64,000 nucleotides of DNA from Desulfovibrionaceae bacterium (GTDB taxonomy: Bacteria; Desulfobacterota; Desulfovibrionia; Desulfovibrionales; Desulfovibrionaceae): positions 1 through 64,000 of the forward strand of contig JAQVCS010000005.1 in assembly GCA_028689675.1 (NCBI GenBank), given 5' to 3'. The position numbers and the translations under genes are program-made. Under the pieces are notes generated by a model. It did not search any database. It had not been told where the DNA came from and saw only the letters and a list, made by a program, of their open reading frames with translations. Shown here piece after piece: positions 61,848-64,000 of the stretch (its first letter is position 1; every line of letters starts with the position of its first letter).

Positions 61848-64000
61848 TTAGCCCCACAGCAAATGATTACTCAACAAGGGGTTATCCAAGCCTTCTGTCC
61901 ACGGCATGACGCGCACGCCATAGGCATATTGCCCATTGCCGCTGGCTGTATACTGCCCTTCAAAAAGGAAGCTGTCTGCCTGAGGCTGGGCTTCTTCTGC
62001 CACATGCAAGGTCACGCATTCAGGCGTATTGATAAAGTTCTTGCCGTCGGCAGGGCCAATAACCAGCTGTACAAGCAGCTCCTGCGCCTGCAAAGAACCA
62101 TGCACCACCCGCACAAAGACCTTAATAGGCTGCCCGCATTGCAAAGTATCCCCCTGCATGCCCTCAATACGAATTTCTGCAATAGAAAGCTGGCCAAAGC
62201 GTTCATCCATACGCACACGCCACGCGGCCAGCCGCCGCGCCAAGGCCATGCGGTCACATTCCAGCGCTGCCCCGCGTAAGGCCGCAGGGACGTATATTTC
62301 ATTAAAATACTGCCTGACCATGCGGTGCGAGCTGTATTGCGCTGTCAGCGAAATAAGCGATTGCTTGCTGATGCGTATCCATTGGTGGGGCAGGCCATCT
62401 TCCCCGCGTTCAAAATAGAGGGGAATAACCTGTTCTTCAAGAAGGTTATACAGGCTTTCGGCATCGGCATAATCGTCTTGCTCTTCCTTGAGCACACCAG
62501 AAGAAACCACGGGGCCAATAGTCCAGCCATTATTCCCCTGAAAGCCTTCTACCCACCAGCCGTCCGAAATGCTCAGGTTAATGCCGCCATTCACGGGCAC
62601 TTTCATGCCGCTTGTGCCGCTGGCCTCATAGGGGCGGCGCGGCGTGTTCAGCCACACATCGCAGCCCTGCGCCAGCATTTTAGAAACAGCCAAGCTGTAA
62701 TCTTCCACAAAAAACACCTTGCCCAAAAAGCGCGGGTTTATGGTGTTCTTAATAACATCACGAATTAAATCAATGCCCTGCCTATCGGCAGGGTGCGCCT
62801 TGCCTGCAAAAATAAGCACCACAGGGCGGTCAACACGCCCAAGCAGGCGCGCCAGCCTTTCTGGGTCTGAAAAAAGCATACTGCCCCTTTTATAGGGGGC
62901 AAAGCGCCGTGCAAAGCCAATAACCAGAGCCTCTGGGGAAAGGCTGTGCAGCATTGACCTTTTTTCTTCACGCCCCAAAGCATCAAAGGGGGGAAATTTT
63001 TGCATTTTTTCACGCAAAAAATTCAGCAGGCTTACTTTTTGAAAGCGCTTTGCTTCCCAATACATGGCATCGGGAATTTCTGCCACATGCTGCCATTGCG
63101 GATCATTAGGCGGGCAATCCAGCCATTGTTCGCCCACAGCATGGCGCAGCAGGGTACGGAAGCCTGCCCCCACATACGAAGCCATGTGCACACCATTGGT
63201 AATTGAACCAATGGGCACTTCTGGCACAGGCAGCCCCTTCCAAATATTCACCCACATAGAGCGCGAAACGTAGCCATGCAGCCAGCTCACAGCATTGGCA
63301 CTGCCCGAATGCTTGAGCGCCAGCACTGTCATATCAAAAACATGCGGGTCGCCATCCTCTTTTTGCCCAAGCTGCAAAAACTCCTGCCATGACAAGCCCA
63401 AATGGCTGGCAAATGTGGTGAAATAACGCGCTATCTGGTCAACAGAAAAACGCTCGTTGCCCGCATCCACAGGCGTGTGTGTAGTGAACACGCAAGAGCC
63501 GCGCACCAGCTCCACAGCTTCGGCAAGGCTTAGGCCATCGTGCAGGCAATGGTGTATGCGTTCCAGCACCAAAAAGGCCGAATGCCCTTCGTTCATGTGA
63601 AAAACCGCAGGTGCCAAGCCCAGTTTGCGCGTTAGCATTACCCCGCCCATGCCTAGCAGCATTTCCTGACGCAGGCGCACATCGCGGTCTGCCTCATACA
63701 GGCGCGAGGTAATACGGCGGTCTTCATCGCTGTTTTTGGGAATGTCCGTATCAAGCAAATACAAAGGAATACGCCCCACCTGACAGCGCCACACGCAGGC
63801 ATATACAGGCCTGCCGGGCAAATCAAGCTGCACTTCCAGCGCTTCATCCTGCATGTCGCGCACAAGCTTGAGCGGCAGCTCCGAAATTTTATTTTCAGGG
63901 TACAGGGGAATTTGCGTGCCTTTGGCATCAATGCTTTGACGGAAATAGCCATTATGATACAGCAGGCCAATGGCAATAAGCGGCATGCCCACATCGCTGG
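61848..64000 (-). CDS. Alpha-glucan (glycogen/maltodextrin) phosphorylase, N-terminus outside the window
   Basis: At least 714 aa visible; the frame stays open to the edge and the first residues (MPLIAIGLLYHNGYFRQ) are internal in this family. The PLP-lysine motif is SGTSGMKVPVNGG, with NEGHSAF, TTHTPVDAGNE and TNGVHMASY as active-site loops of the short-form glucan phosphorylases. It releases glucose 1-phosphate from alpha-1,4-glucans. The C-terminal 120 residues are a beta domain. Confidence 0.9.
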   Translation of the reverse strand, partial: SDVGMPLIAIGLLYHNGYFRQSIDAKGTQIPLYPENKISELPLKLVRDMQDEALEVQLDLPGRPVYACVWRCQVGRIPLYLLDTDIPKNSDEDRRITSRLYEADRDVRLRQEMLLGMGGVMLTRKLGLAPAVFHMNEGHSAFLVLERIHHCLHDGLSLAEAVELVRGSCVFTTHTPVDAGNERFSVDQIARYFTTFASHLGLSWQEFLQLGQKEDGDPHVFDMTVLALKHSGSANAVSWLHGYVSRSMWVNIWKGLPVPEVPIGSITNGVHMASYVGAGFRTLLRHAVGEQWLDCPPNDPQWQHVAEIPDAMYWEAKRFQKVSLLNFLREKMQKFPPFDALGREEKRSMLHSLSPEALVIGFARRFAPYKRGSMLFSDPERLARLLGRVDRPVVLIFAGKAHPADRQGIDLIRDVIKNTINPRFLGKVFFVEDYSLAVSKMLAQGCDVWLNTPRRPYEASGTSGMKVPVNGGINLSISDGWWVEGFQGNNGWTIGPVVSSGVLKEEQDDYADAESLYNLLEEQVIPLYFERGEDGLPHQWIRISKQSLISLTAQYSSHRMVRQYFNEIYVPAALRGAALECDRMALARRLAAWRVRMDERFGQLSIAEIRIEGMQGDTLQCGQPIKVFVRVVHGSLQAQELLVQLVIGPADGKNFINTPECVTLHVAEEAQPQADSFLFEGQYTASGNGQYAYGVRVMPWTEGLDNPLLSNHLLWG

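Overview
The window looks like a chromosomal segment of a Gram-negative anaerobe, most likely a Desulfovibrionaceae-type deltaproteobacterium. That is an inference from gene content: a C-terminal TssA (type VI secretion) fragment, a large putative effector with a CesT-type chaperone, an alpha-glucan phosphorylase and a class V aminotransferase. I ran no database search. All family names are from reading motifs.

Region 1 (1-33283) is most of a temperate siphovirus-type prophage. The left end holds head-tail genes transcribed leftward: TerS, TerL, portal, MuF head protein, scaffold, P22-type coat, connectors, tail terminator, tail tube. The tape measure and left att site lie off the window. Upstream of these are lysis genes (endolysin, holin), RusA, and replication genes. 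A Cro/CI-type switch sits near 18.6 kb. A rightward early block follows, with RecE/RecT-like recombination, HU, DUF6378, dUTPase, Lar-like and excisionase genes, and a leftward tyrosine integrase. The prophage ends at a duplicated 3' half of a tRNA-Gly(CCC) gene (attR), just before an intact tRNA-Gly(GCC).

Three parts of the prophage are unusual. First, a DNA adenine methyltransferase on the opposite strand to the head genes is interrupted by 19 tandem AGCC units and is at present out of frame, a classic phase-variation switch. Second, the MuF head protein carries a C-terminal toxin-like domain and is followed by a small candidate immunity gene. Third, between 18.6 and 25.2 kb lies a series of modular cassettes. 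Each has a small autoregulated HTH repressor (homologous in two cassettes) and its own palindromic operator inside the spacer of a TTGACA promoter. In two cassettes the promoter is followed by a conserved 5' hairpin, then small cargo genes (membrane peptides, a 59-aa protein, a pentapeptide-repeat protein); one repressor is coupled to a PemK/MazF-like toxin. One cassette is flanked by perfect 170-bp direct repeats. This is my best candidate for an undescribed system.

Region 2 (33.3-36.9 kb) is core chromosome: tRNA-Gly, a GGDEF protein, a class V aminotransferase and tRNA-Asn.

Region 3 (about 37.2-54.2 kb) is a mobile defence island. A rightward set of small ORFs, a DUF2924 protein, a large serine recombinase and an HTH protein converges on a complete leftward type 1 BREX operon in canonical order (brxA, brxB, brxC, pglX, pglZ, brxL). 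The target-recognition part of pglX is strikingly AT-rich. The right edge of the island abuts gene remnants and a 5'-truncated tssA.

Region 4 (54.2-64 kb) is host DNA: the tssA remnant, a cupin, a 1206-aa putative secreted protein with an HD-like domain, its chaperone, an unknown gene, a SAM methyltransferase, and a glucan phosphorylase that runs off the right edge.
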